Below are positions 1 to 7,068 of a DNA stretch of 14,525 nucleotides, one piece after another. The notes under the pieces were generated by a model, which saw only the letters and a program-made list of their open reading frames with translations, was not told the DNA's origin and did not search any database. The position numbers were made by a program, and so were the translations under genes. The stretch covers positions 1 to 14,525 of the forward strand of contig JAEZUC010000066.1 of NCBI GenBank assembly GCA_023443515.1. Reading direction: 5' to 3'. Source of the DNA: Bacillota bacterium. Its GTDB lineage: Bacteria; Bacillota; Clostridia; Acetivibrionales; DSM-1351. Within the stretch, counting starts at the first letter, position 1, and every line of letters begins with the position of its first letter.

Positions 1-1040
1 CCAACTTCTGTTATATGTTGCAGGTCAGTTTCCTTAACCCCTATTTGACTTAAACGTACAGGCATATTCATACTTTTCATAAGCTCTTCAACCGCTTCAG
101 AGAATTTCTCGAGACTTTCAAAGCCAAGGTAATCAGTCAATGCCTTCATCTTTGCTTCAGCCTGCTGTCCGCTGATTTTTATGAATGCAGGAAGTGTTAT
201 TGAGCAAGCTGTTCCATGGTTTGCCCCAAATTCGGTGGTCAAAGGAAAGCTTAGTGCGTGAATACCAGTTGTTCTAGTCTGGCTAAAGGCAATTCCGGCA
301 ATCAGGCTGGCCTTAATCATTGCGGCTCTTGCTTCCTTATTTGCAGGTTCGCTGTATGCAATTTTGATATTATCAAGTATCAACTTCATGGCACCAATTG
401 CGAGCATATCGCAAATAGGTTGTGATGCCTTGTTCCAGTATGCTTCAATAGCATGACAGAAAGCATCCATACCGGTAGAAGCCGTAACAGGAGCCGGCAA
501 GGTATATGTCAACTCACAGTCAATTATTGAATAGTCAGGCCAGAATTCGTTATTTACCATTGGCATTTTTATGCCAGCCTTTTTATTTGTATATACACCC
601 ACATTTGTTACCTCACTGCCTGTTCCGGCAGTAGTCGGTATACATACCAGTGTTGCCTGTCTCTTTGATAATGTTCTGCTGCCACCGCTGTAATAGTCAT
701 ATATGCTGCCCTCATTTGTAACCAGACAGGAAACTATTTTTGAAATATCAAGAGCGCTTCCGCCTCCTAAGCCAATAACGCAATCAGCATTTATAGCTCT
801 TGCAACTTCTGCTGCCTTATCAACACTTTCACACGAAGGATTAGGTTCCACATCACTAAAGTAGGCAACATTCTTACCTGACATACTTTCTCCGATTTGT
901 TTTGCAACACCGGACTGATAGAGGAAAGGATCTGAAATAATCAGAACATTCTTTCCGTCGATATACTTATCCACTTTTTTAGATATTCCGGCCTCAAAAC
1001 ATATTTTTGTAGGCATAAAGAATTCAAATTGGTTATCCAT
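1..1040 (-). CDS. Iron-containing alcohol dehydrogenase (3'-truncated by window edge)
   Basis: This cytosolic group III (Fe-dependent) NAD(P)H alcohol dehydrogenase would interconvert an alcohol and its aldehyde or ketone. The 346 readable codons start at an ATG preceded by a strong AGGAGGGG site, and the C-terminus lies beyond the left edge. An N-terminal Rossmann-like half carries the dinucleotide loop GLGGGSALDISK at residues 90-101, followed by PTTAGTGSE at about 135-143. The expected metal ligands are all present: D192 and H196 in MDAFCHAIEAY, H261, and H275 in FGANHGTACS. It lies downstream of dhaL but beyond a large palindrome and behind its own promoter, so it is a separate transcription unit. 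The substrate cannot be read from sequence. Given the glycerol genes next door, reduction of a C3 aldehyde (for example toward a propanediol) is a reasonable inference, but the sequence does not look like a classic 1,3-propanediol dehydrogenase (DhaT). Confidence 0.93.
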   Translation of the reverse strand, partial: MDNQFEFFMPTKICFEAGISKKVDKYIDGKNVLIISDPFLYQSGVAKQIGESMSGKNVAYFSDVEPNPSCESVDKAAEVARAINADCVIGLGGGSALDISKIVSCLVTNEGSIYDYYSGGSRTLSKRQATLVCIPTTAGTGSEVTNVGVYTNKKAGIKMPMVNNEFWPDYSIIDCELTYTLPAPVTASTGMDAFCHAIEAYWNKASQPICDMLAIGAMKLILDNIKIAYSEPANKEARAAMIKASLIAGIAFSQTRTTGIHALSFPLTTEFGANHGTACSITLPAFIKISGQQAEAKMKALTDYLGFESLEKFSEAVEELMKSMNMPVRLSQIGVKETDLQHITEV

Positions 1041-1059
1041 AACTTATTCCCCTCCTGAA

Positions 1060-1138
1060 ATATAGTTTTCAATATTGTATATTTGATTAATCTTTTTAAT
1101 TGAATTTTTAAATATTTTTAAAAACACATATAGTTTTC
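1060..1138 (-). repeat. Pair of 11-nt direct repeats in the Fe-ADH leader
   Basis: The sequence GAAAACTATAT (minus strand) occurs twice in the roughly 118-nt untranslated leader, at 1138-1128 and 1070-1060, 68 bases apart. The second copy ends 8 bases before the ribosome binding site. The rest of the leader is AT-rich, and I recognise no known riboswitch in it. The repeats could be regulator sites or chance in AT-rich DNA. Confidence 0.35.
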
Positions 1139-1164
1139 GACATCTTTCGTCTCTTTATGTATAA

Positions 1165-1194
1165 ATTATATTGCATTTCAGTGTAATATGTCAA
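1165..1194 (-). promoter_or_regulatory. Sigma-A-type promoter of the Fe-alcohol dehydrogenase gene
   Basis: Read on the minus strand, a perfect TTGACA (1194-1189) and a perfect TATAAT (1170-1165) are separated by 18 bases. The start site would fall near 1158, giving a leader of about 118 nt before the ATG at 1040. This is the best promoter match in the window and shows that the dehydrogenase can be expressed independently of dhaKL. Confidence 0.8.
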
Positions 1195-1235
1195 TATATT
1201 TTTAAAGGATTTAATTAATTGGATTTAATTGAAGG

Positions 1236-1286
1236 AAATATTTAAACCGTATAAAAATCATTGATTTTTATACGGTTTAAATATTT
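1236..1286. terminator. 51-nt near-perfect palindrome after dhaL, probable terminator
   Basis: Positions 1236-1260 and 1262-1286 are exact reverse complements around a single central base (25 bp), including the core AAACCGTATAAAAATCA. It begins 39 bases past the dhaL stop codon and lies upstream of the Fe-ADH promoter, which is where a transcript end is expected. It lacks a GC-rich stem followed by a clean T-run, so an operator or mRNA-stabilising role is also possible. Confidence 0.55.
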
Positions 1287-1324
1287 ATGAGTTGAGTTGT
1301 ATTGTTTTTAATTAAACTATTTAA

Positions 1325-1954
1325 CTACAGATTTAAGTTCTTTGTTAACTCTGTAAAAATTACCCCTATTGCAACAGCTCCGGCATCCGGATAGTTTACA
1401 CTTCTTTCGCCTACATAGCTGGCTCTGCCTTTTGTAGCCACCATGGTTTTTGTCTTCTCTCCGCCTGCAACAGCAGCCTCAGCTGCCACCTTCATTGCAG
1501 AAAGCATTTCATCACCTTTATCGGCACTGGCTTTTAAGGATTCTGTAGCAGGAATCAATGCATCCAGCAGGGTTTTATCTCCCAACTTTGCTCCGCCTCT
1601 CTTTTGAATACCATCTACTGCACTTTGCATAAGTTCTGCTAATCCACGCAGATCAAGTTCAGTTTTGTCAGCTGCATACTTTGCCGCGCTTCTGAAGGCA
1701 GACCCCCATATTGGCCCTGACGCTCCACCGCAGTACTCGGTAATTATCATGCCACAGCCCTTAAGGAAAGCTCCTATATTATCCTGTGGAACTTCATTCC
1801 AATCCTGTTTCAACTGCTTGAACCCTTTTGCAACTGACATTCCGAAATCTCCGTCACCTGCAACAGAATCCAGTTCACAAAAATAAACCTCGTTTGCTAT
1901 GATAATATCCGCCATATTCATAACAAGCTCTGTTATTTTTTTAGTAGTCAACAT
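1325..1954 (-). CDS. dhaL: Dihydroxyacetone kinase subunit L, DhaL
   Basis: DhaL is the nucleotide-binding subunit of PTS-type dihydroxyacetone kinase. Its tightly held ADP/ATP passes a phosphate to dihydroxyacetone bound on DhaK, and it is re-phosphorylated by DhaM. The 209 residues are the normal length. The Mg-ADP-binding acidic triad is visible as D29, D34 and D36 in ELDSVAGDGDFG, close to D30/D35/D37 of the E. coli protein. Other family blocks are GGASGPIWG at 76-84, LGDKTLLDAL at 124-133, and ATKGRASYVGERS at 173-185 with the following DAGAVA. The ATG is preceded by a GAGAGGAAG ribosome site and follows the dhaK stop by 21 bases, so the two genes share one transcript. No dhaM follows before the palindrome at 1236-1286. 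The phosphodonor must be encoded elsewhere, or the pair works differently. Confidence 0.95.
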   Translation of the reverse strand: MLTTKKITELVMNMADIIIANEVYFCELDSVAGDGDFGMSVAKGFKQLKQDWNEVPQDNIGAFLKGCGMIITEYCGGASGPIWGSAFRSAAKYAADKTELDLRGLAELMQSAVDGIQKRGGAKLGDKTLLDALIPATESLKASADKGDEMLSAMKVAAEAAVAGGEKTKTMVATKGRASYVGERSVNYPDAGAVAIGVIFTELTKNLNL

Positions 1955-1975
1955 TTCTTGTACTTCCTCTCGTTT

Positions 1976-2968
1976 TTAGATTTTTAGTGCCGGAGTATCT
2001 GCTGAAGCATCCAGATAACTCTTAAGCTCATCGTCCAGTTTAAGCAAGGATATTGAAGCACCCGCCATATCTATTGCTGTCATATAATTACCCACAAAGG
2101 TTTTGTATATTTTTATGTTTTTATTTTCAAGAGCATTTGCAACTGAGTTGTTGAGCAAATATAATTCCTGTAATGGCGTACCCCCTAGGCCATTAACCAA
2201 AAGAGCAACTTCATCCCCGGAAACTATCGGAAGATCCTTTGTTACCAAATCCACCATTCTATCTGCCAATTCTTCAGCAGTAGCAATCTTTTCACGGGCA
2301 ATTCCCGGTTCGCCATGTATTCCGACACCGAATTCTATCTCATCATCATTGAGACTGAAGGTCGGTGTTCCCTTTGCCGGAACAGTACATGAAGTCAACG
2401 CAAAGCCGATTGAACGAACGTTATCTATTACCTTTTGTGCTACTTCCTTAACCTGCTTGAGTTCCATACCCTGCTCAGCAGCGGCACCCGCCAGCTTATG
2501 AACAAAAATAGTTCCTGCAACGCCTCTTCTTCCAACGGTGTATAAGCTGTCCTTGACGGCAACATCGTCGTTTACATAAACCTTTTCAACAACTATATCA
2601 TCGTCTTCTGCCATCTCAGCCGCCGCGTCAAAATTCATGCAATCTCCTGAGTAGTTCTTGATTATGAGAAGCGTACCCTTATCAGATTGTGTTTCTACTA
2701 TAGCATTGTAAACCTGTATAGTGGATGGTGATGCAAATACATCTCCGCAAACTGCTACATCCAGCATACCTTTGCCTACAAAACCAGCATGAGCAGGCTC
2801 ATGTCCGCTTCCACCACCACTGATAAGTGTAACTTTGCCTTTATTTATCTGTTTTCTTTTGATAATTTTATATTTTTTGCTGAAGGCAAGCTGTTCGGGG
2901 TGTGCTTTTACAATCCCCTCACACATCTCAATTACAATATCTTCAACCTTATTGATTATTTTTTTCAT
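1976..2968 (-). CDS. dhaK: Dihydroxyacetone kinase subunit K, DhaK
   Basis: DhaK binds dihydroxyacetone covalently through a histidine hemiaminal so that DhaL can phosphorylate it to DHAP, which enters glycolysis. I place the start at the ATG at 2968 (330 aa). The AGGAG site is 8 bases upstream of this ATG but only 2 bases from the ATG at 2974. With this start the key residues fall exactly on E. coli numbering: H56 in GGGSGHEPAHAG, D109 in NYSGD and the covalent H218 in GVGIHGEPG. Further conserved blocks are CGDVFASPS at about 74-82 and NGLGGTPLQELY near 259-270. The domain is full length. The gene starts 10-16 bases after the gldA stop and precedes dhaL by 21 bases, consistent with a gldA-dhaK-dhaL operon turning glycerol into DHAP. 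Confidence 0.96.
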   Translation of the reverse strand: MKKIINKVEDIVIEMCEGIVKAHPEQLAFSKKYKIIKRKQINKGKVTLISGGGSGHEPAHAGFVGKGMLDVAVCGDVFASPSTIQVYNAIVETQSDKGTLLIIKNYSGDCMNFDAAAEMAEDDDIVVEKVYVNDDVAVKDSLYTVGRRGVAGTIFVHKLAGAAAEQGMELKQVKEVAQKVIDNVRSIGFALTSCTVPAKGTPTFSLNDDEIEFGVGIHGEPGIAREKIATAEELADRMVDLVTKDLPIVSGDEVALLVNGLGGTPLQELYLLNNSVANALENKNIKIYKTFVGNYMTAIDMAGASISLLKLDDELKSYLDASADTPALKI

Positions 2969-2984
2969 ATGCATTACTCCTATT

Positions 2985-4067
2985 CTATTGACCGAGCTTG
3001 TCGGCAGTCATTATTGCAGCGTATACGTCCTTCGCAGTAACCGGGAAAGGCATGTTGTGTATTGTTTCACCTTCAGCAGTAGCAGCTTTTGCTACAGCCA
3101 TAATTTTTTCCTCTGTTACCTGAACAATCCCAAGATCCTTTAGGCAGGTTGGAAGACCTACAGATTTACAATAGCCGATAAGATTGTCTATTTCGTCTTG
3201 AGGTGCATTCTCCAGTACCAGGTGAACAACTGTTCCAAATGATACTTTTTCACCGTGCATATAATGGTGAGTTTCCTCAAGGACAGTGAGTCCGTTATGA
3301 ACTGCATGTGCCGCCGCAAGACCGCTGCTTTCAAAACCCAAACCGCTCAGCAGTATATTTGCTTCAACTATATTTTCAAGTGCAGGTGTAACAACTTTCA
3401 TTTCACAAGCTGCCTTTGCTTTTAGTGATTCCTCCATCAGTGTTTCAAAGCAAAGCGTTGCTAAAGCATATGCAGCCTTAGTACTTTTGCCTCCGGGCAT
3501 GTTATTTGCACCTGATCTTATACAGGATCTTGCCTCAAAATATGTGGAAAGCGCATCGCCCATACCGGCTACAAGGAATCTTACAGGAGCCCTTGAGATT
3601 ATACCTGTATCAACAAGAACCAGATCAGGATTTTTTTGTAAGTGGAAATATTCTTCAAATTCACCTTTTTCGTTATATACTATTGCAAGCTTACTTGTTG
3701 GAGCATCTGTGGATGCAATGGTAGGAACAATTACTACTGGTTTCTTGGAAAGGAAGGAAGCAGCTTTAGCGGTATCTAGTGCCTTTCCTCCTCCTAAGCC
3801 GATAAATACCCCACAATTTTTATCCTCAGCAAGTTTTTGCAATCTTGCTATTTCTTTTTTTGTACACTCTTCCCCAAACTCCCCATACACTATATCAAAA
3901 GAGTCAGTTTCCAAAGCTTTATCTATATAATTCTGTACTCTTGACTGGTCTACCTTTGAGGCTACCAGTAATGCCCTGTTGGAAAATTCCTTAACGTAGT
4001 TTCCTAAATTATACAGTTCATCCTCACCCTGTATATATTTAGATGGTGATATCATTACTTTTTTCAT
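2985..4067 (-). CDS. gldA: Glycerol dehydrogenase (NAD+)
   Basis: GldA oxidises glycerol to dihydroxyacetone with NAD+ and belongs to the metal-dependent group III dehydrogenases. The 360 residues match the usual GldA length. Visible features are the nucleotide-binding GLGGGKALDTAK at 90-101, the specificity stretch VPTIASTDAPTS near 114-125, and the zinc ligands D171 (GMGDALS), H254 (AAAHAVHNG) and H271 (HYMHGEKVSFG). It is the first enzyme of the operon and is followed after 10 bases by dhaK, so its product feeds the kinase directly. An AAGGAG site lies 12 bases before the ATG, which is somewhat long, but no better in-frame start is seen. The PocR-type regulator gene lies 175 bases upstream on the same strand. 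The assignment to glycerol rather than another diol rests on family resemblance plus the DhaKL neighbours. Confidence 0.95.
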   Translation of the reverse strand: MKKVMISPSKYIQGEDELYNLGNYVKEFSNRALLVASKVDQSRVQNYIDKALETDSFDIVYGEFGEECTKKEIARLQKLAEDKNCGVFIGLGGGKALDTAKAASFLSKKPVVIVPTIASTDAPTSKLAIVYNEKGEFEEYFHLQKNPDLVLVDTGIISRAPVRFLVAGMGDALSTYFEARSCIRSGANNMPGGKSTKAAYALATLCFETLMEESLKAKAACEMKVVTPALENIVEANILLSGLGFESSGLAAAHAVHNGLTVLEETHHYMHGEKVSFGTVVHLVLENAPQDEIDNLIGYCKSVGLPTCLKDLGIVQVTEEKIMAVAKAATAEGETIHNMPFPVTAKDVYAAIMTADKLGQ

Positions 4068-4160
4068 AAAAATAAACCACTCCTTTAATTTTAATATAAA
4101 ATGAAATTAATTAATAATCACATTTATTATTATAAATCAAGGAGTGTTTTATAACTTGAA

Positions 4161-4189
4161 TATAAAAGCACAGTTTAGGGAAAAATCAA
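4161..4189 (-). promoter_or_regulatory. Possible promoter of the gldA-dhaKL operon
   Basis: On the minus strand, TTGATT (4189-4184) and TTTATA (4166-4161) are separated by 17 bases in the 175-base gap before gldA. The start would be near 4154, with a leader of about 87 nt. A second TTGATT-N17-TTATTA pair lies closer to the gene. The DNA is AT-rich, so chance matches are likely. A weak promoter would fit an operon that needs an AraC-type activator. Confidence 0.35.
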
Positions 4190-4231
4190 TAGTAATATTA
4201 CGCAATGATAGGAAAATTCAGCACTGCTTTT
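4164..4231. promoter_or_regulatory. Inverted AAAAGCA half-sites flanking the gldA promoter, possible PocR operator
   Basis: AAAAGCA at 4164-4170 and its reverse complement TGCTTTT at 4225-4231 sit on either side of the proposed -35 element. They are the only clear spaced dyad I see between the regulator gene and gldA. Many AraC-type proteins bind spaced sites upstream of the promoter they activate. The half-sites are short and this is only a candidate. Confidence 0.25.
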
Positions 4232-4242
4232 TTATGCATTTC

Positions 4243-5235
4243 TTATAAAAGAATATCATTTCTGAATTTTGAAGGAGTAACTCCCTCAAATTTTTTAAAA
4301 ACTTTAATAAAATACCCGCTGTCCTCGAAGCCCAAATCCAATGCTATGTTTGTTATGGGGATATCAGTGGTTTCCAGGAGTTCTCTGGCTTTTTTTATTC
4401 TTGTTCTGTTAATGTAATTCGAGAAATTATCACCTATTGTCCGTCTAAACAGCTTACTGAAATAACTTGTACTGATATTGCACAAGCTGGCCATGTTGTT
4501 CAGGCTAATATTACGAGTGTAGTTTTTTTCAATATAATCAAGAGCTGGTTTAAGAATAATATTTTCGCGACTTTTTAGATCACACTTGTTTTTTTCAGTT
4601 GTACGTATATTTAATCTTTCAGGATTTACGGATGCTTTTTTATACTGATAGTTGTTATTACCTGTTTCTTTAGAAATAGCCCCATCGCTAAGGTTTATTT
4701 TCAGCAATGCCTCTCCTACTATATAATTACAGATGTTATATATCATGGTAGCGTTAGCGCGTACCTTTTGAAGCTTCATTACCGGCAGATTTTTATACAA
4801 ATCTTCAAGCTCATTTTTATTAATGTATTCAAGAATATCCGTTTTCTGACTGGTAATTCTCTCAAGAGATTCCATTTCCGAGGCATCCTCAACACGAACC
4901 TGACCTCCCATAACAGCACCAAGGTACTGACCGTCAACTGCTATAGGTATGGCAAAATCAACTATCCCCATGTGACATAAATATATATAGGGCTGATTAA
5001 GACGCGCCGCCTCCAGTCCCCCTCTGGAATCACACTTTTCACATATATGGGACAGTTTAGGATGCGATCGTACAAACCGACATATGTTTGTACATTTGCT
5101 GTGATGGGTTATTGGTTTACCTTTGTAATCCACCGTAATAATAGCCATATCTGTTGCATCCGCAATTGAATCCTGAATATTCCTATAGTTATCGGCATTT
5201 ATTATATAATCCAGATCCAATAAGTTCTTTTTCAC
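4243..5235 (-). CDS. PocR-domain AraC-family transcriptional regulator
   Basis: This is a 330-residue cytosolic DNA-binding regulator. Residues about 8-175 match the PocR sensory domain, with cysteines C48, C52, C65 and C68 (including CEKCDSRGG), the block YLCHMGIVDFAIPI near 86-98 and the GAVMGGQ turn near 106-112. This domain family is predicted to sense small hydrocarbon derivatives such as propanediols. Residues about 222-328 are an AraC double helix-turn-helix: NMASLCNISTSYFSKLFRR, then ITNIALDLGFEDSGYFIKVF and the closing FEGVTPSKFR. The start codon is GTG, 7 bases after a GGAGG site. The gene lies directly upstream of gldA-dhaKL on the same strand with no clear terminator between, so it is probably the operon's activator responding to glycerol or a related diol. 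The ligand is inferred from domain and context. Confidence 0.9.
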   Translation of the reverse strand: MKKNLLDLDYIINADNYRNIQDSIADATDMAIITVDYKGKPITHHSKCTNICRFVRSHPKLSHICEKCDSRGGLEAARLNQPYIYLCHMGIVDFAIPIAVDGQYLGAVMGGQVRVEDASEMESLERITSQKTDILEYINKNELEDLYKNLPVMKLQKVRANATMIYNICNYIVGEALLKINLSDGAISKETGNNNYQYKKASVNPERLNIRTTEKNKCDLKSRENIILKPALDYIEKNYTRNISLNNMASLCNISTSYFSKLFRRTIGDNFSNYINRTRIKKARELLETTDIPITNIALDLGFEDSGYFIKVFKKFEGVTPSKFRNDILL

Positions 5236-5366
5236 AAAAAGACCTCCATTAGTGCAGATTTTGCTTCCTTTTATTTACATAATACTTAATAAGTCTATAT
5301 ATTAACTCTACTATAAATATTTGTACTTTTGCAAGTGTATTTTATGGGGAGGGTATTCATAATTAA

Positions 5367-5396
5367 AAAAAGCGAGTTATTGATAACTCGCTTTTT
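5367..5396 (-). terminator. Intrinsic terminator of the transglutaminase gene
   Basis: The stem AGCGAGTTA/TAACTCGCT is flanked by A-runs and T-runs and begins only 5 bases past the stop codon at 5402. Read on the minus strand it ends in a run of seven T's. It isolates the surface module from the PocR regulator gene downstream. Confidence 0.88.
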
Positions 5397-5401
5397 GTGT
5401 C

Positions 5402-6202
5402 CTAATATACTTTTATAACTTGGTAATCACTATTTCGCTTAATCATTGTAACCTTTTTGTTTTTATCAAGCTTTGTTGAATCATATGCGGTATCTATTGT
5501 AATCCACTTGTTAGTTTCCTTGATGTATACCTGATTCCATGCATGATAAGTTTTAACATCCGATTTGTACCCTGTAACCAGTTTCGCCGGAACACCCACA
5601 CTTCTTAGCATTGCAGAGTAAATGACTGCGAAATCACAACAAATCCCTTTGGATTTTTTATATACAGTAGGTATATCCGTAATATAATCTGCACTTACTT
5701 TTGAAATCTTATTATAATCATATTTATAATTTTTAACTATATAATTATAAATTGCAATTGCTTTTTCATTATCAGTTTTAAGGTTCTTTGTTAAGCTTGC
5801 AGCTTTCTTTATCGCCTCCATGCCATTATTCCAATTAATCAATTGAATCGACTGGAGAAATACTTTATTATTGTCCTTTAAATCAAGTGTTACCGTATCG
5901 TCTTCTACTAACTGATAAGAGTTTCCATCTATGTTCTCCCAAACGGTAACATTATAATCCCCATCACCTAATGACAATGGGTAAACACCATGATTATTTA
6001 AATTATATGTGTATTTGACATCCTCTTTGGTAATTACAACCTTTGTTTTAGCACCAGAGTCAGGTGAATATTTAATACGAATAACGCCATTTTGAAGATT
6101 GCTTTTATCAATTATTGTTGATTCTCCATTAACAATAGTAGCCGGGAAAAATACTGACAAAATCAACACTAACGATAAAATTACAGATAGTTTTTTACAC
6201 AT
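5402..6202 (-). CDS. Secreted transglutaminase-like cysteine enzyme
   Basis: This 266-residue exported protein has a lysine-led signal peptide at residues 1-26 (hydrophobic core ILSLVLILSVFF, likely cut near VNGES) and no anchor motif, so it should be released or held loosely at the wall. Residues about 35-115 look like a small beta-sandwich. Residues about 140-245 are a transglutaminase-like fold with the full catalytic triad: C188 in KSKGICCDFA (C189 adjacent), H220 in YHAWNQV and D237 in WITIDTAYD. Such enzymes form, hydrolyse or rearrange amide bonds, and some bacterial members act as proteases. The start follows GGGGAG by 6 bases. The gene has its own promoter and a c-di-GMP-I riboswitch, and it lies next to a sortase and a wall-anchored adhesin, suggesting a role in modifying the cell surface. 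The substrate is unknown. Confidence 0.9.
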   Translation of the reverse strand: MCKKLSVILSLVLILSVFFPATIVNGESTIIDKSNLQNGVIRIKYSPDSGAKTKVVITKEDVKYTYNLNNHGVYPLSLGDGDYNVTVWENIDGNSYQLVEDDTVTLDLKDNNKVFLQSIQLINWNNGMEAIKKAASLTKNLKTDNEKAIAIYNYIVKNYKYDYNKISKVSADYITDIPTVYKKSKGICCDFAVIYSAMLRSVGVPAKLVTGYKSDVKTYHAWNQVYIKETNKWITIDTAYDSTKLDKNKKVTMIKRNSDYQVIKVY

Positions 6203-6208
6203 AAAAAA

Positions 6209-6308
6209 CTCCCCTTTCGGTAACTGGCTATCAACTCAATTGAGTAAGACCCTATAGCTTTGCGTCCTAATCTTTCGATTAGTTTGCCTTTGTCGGTGGA
6301 AAGTCACC
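6209..6308 (-). promoter_or_regulatory. c-di-GMP-I (GEMM-I) riboswitch
   Basis: The minus-strand leader of the transglutaminase gene carries the GEMM-I signature. GGCAAAC at 6288-6282 leads into P2, CTAATC-GAAA-GATTAG (6282-6267), with a GNRA tetraloop. The conserved joining segment GACGCAAAGC follows at 6266-6257. P3 is closed by GCTAT/ATAGC and carries an ACTC-AATT-GAGT tip, then GTTACCGAAAGGGGAG follows. P1 can form as CTTTC (6303-6299) with GAAAG (6218-6214), or as GGTGAC (6308-6303) with GTTACC. The 3' strand of the first option overlaps the Shine-Dalgarno sequence, 6 bases before the ATG. There is no terminator hairpin between aptamer and start, so control should be at translation, probably OFF when c-di-GMP is bound. 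The class assignment is strong, while the direction of control is inferred. Confidence 0.93.
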
Positions 6309-6327
6309 ATAATCATTTTACAGTCAA

Positions 6328-6356
6328 ATTTTAACATATAGTGTTTATTTAGTAAA
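6328..6356 (-). promoter_or_regulatory. Promoter of the riboswitch-transglutaminase transcript
   Basis: On the minus strand, TTTACT (6356-6351) and TAAAAT (6333-6328) are separated by 17 bases. The start would be near 6321, just upstream of the riboswitch, as expected for a dedicated transcript. The -35 element abuts a small TAGGTA/TACCTA hairpin (6357-6372) that overlaps the sortase stop codon. I see no strong terminator there, so read-through from the adhesin-sortase operon is also possible. Confidence 0.55.
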
Positions 6357-6369
6357 TAGGTATAAATAC

Positions 6370-7044
6370 CTAATAAGTTTTCTTAAGTAATCCCTTTACT
6401 ACCAGTCTATGCGTTGCAATTCTAATAGGTGTACAGGTTATTAAAGTTATGGATGCCTGAGCAGTAGTTTTAAGTACCCACGTATCTTCAGGATTAATTA
6501 CCATTTTTTCAGTAACTATGTATTCATATGTTTTAGTACCTCTCTTAATACTAATAGAATCTCCTTTTTCCAACTCATCCAATCTATTAAAGAACTGTCC
6601 GTATTTATAACTCCTATGCCCGATTACTGCAAAATTTCCATTTTCACCCGGATAAGCTGTTTCTGAAAAATGCCCCACAGTGTATCTCATTGCCTCATTG
6701 GATGAACCCTCTCCAATAGCTACTTTTAAATCTAATTTAGGGATACTCATAATTCCAATAATCTTTGGGAGTTTTTTTTCATTCTCTTTTATCTCATTTT
6801 CCCGGTCAGGATTAATGATAGTGTCCGGTAACTTTTTTTCGGTAGGTTTATTACTATTCGGAGAAACCTCCGGAATATTATCCGAAGGCTCCCCTTTTTG
6901 ATTCTTTACATTTTCAAAATATTTCTCATACTGATTTATGAGTCTATGCTGGTGCCAATAAGTATCAACTTTAAAATATATTGCACATCCAATTATTAAG
7001 CAGCCCAGTACTATTAGAATCCAAGGTATTAATTTTTTTAACAT
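6370..7044 (-). CDS. Class D-like sortase
   Basis: This membrane-bound cysteine transpeptidase cleaves LPxxG-type sorting signals and links proteins to the cell wall. I start it at the ATG at 7044 (224 aa), which has GGAG 6 bases upstream. A longer TTG start 12 bases earlier overlaps that site. A single N-terminal membrane segment covers residues about 5-24, followed by a charged low-complexity linker to about residue 93. The catalytic domain has H143 in VIGHRSYKYGQFF, C204 in TLITCTP and R213 in ATHRLVVKG. The TLxTC-P spacing and the short compact domain fit class D (or C without a lid). It begins 24 bases after the adhesin gene, so it is very probably the dedicated sortase for that protein's LPQAG signal. 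No other sorting substrate is visible in the window. Confidence 0.94.
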   Translation of the reverse strand: MLKKLIPWILIVLGCLIIGCAIYFKVDTYWHQHRLINQYEKYFENVKNQKGEPSDNIPEVSPNSNKPTEKKLPDTIINPDRENEIKENEKKLPKIIGIMSIPKLDLKVAIGEGSSNEAMRYTVGHFSETAYPGENGNFAVIGHRSYKYGQFFNRLDELEKGDSISIKRGTKTYEYIVTEKMVINPEDTWVLKTTAQASITLITCTPIRIATHRLVVKGLLKKTY

Positions 7045-7068
7045 TGCTATCTCCAATCATACCCAAGA

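Noticed and set aside
2103..2501. Open reading frames on the plus strand within dhaK, gldA and the adhesin (for example 3487-3930, 8582-8869)
   Set aside because: They are antisense to well-supported genes, lack ribosome sites and encode no recognisable domain.
6357..6372. TAGGTA/TACCTA hairpin as terminator of the sortase gene
   Set aside because: The stem is only 6 bp and AT-rich, overlaps the stop codon and lacks a T-run.
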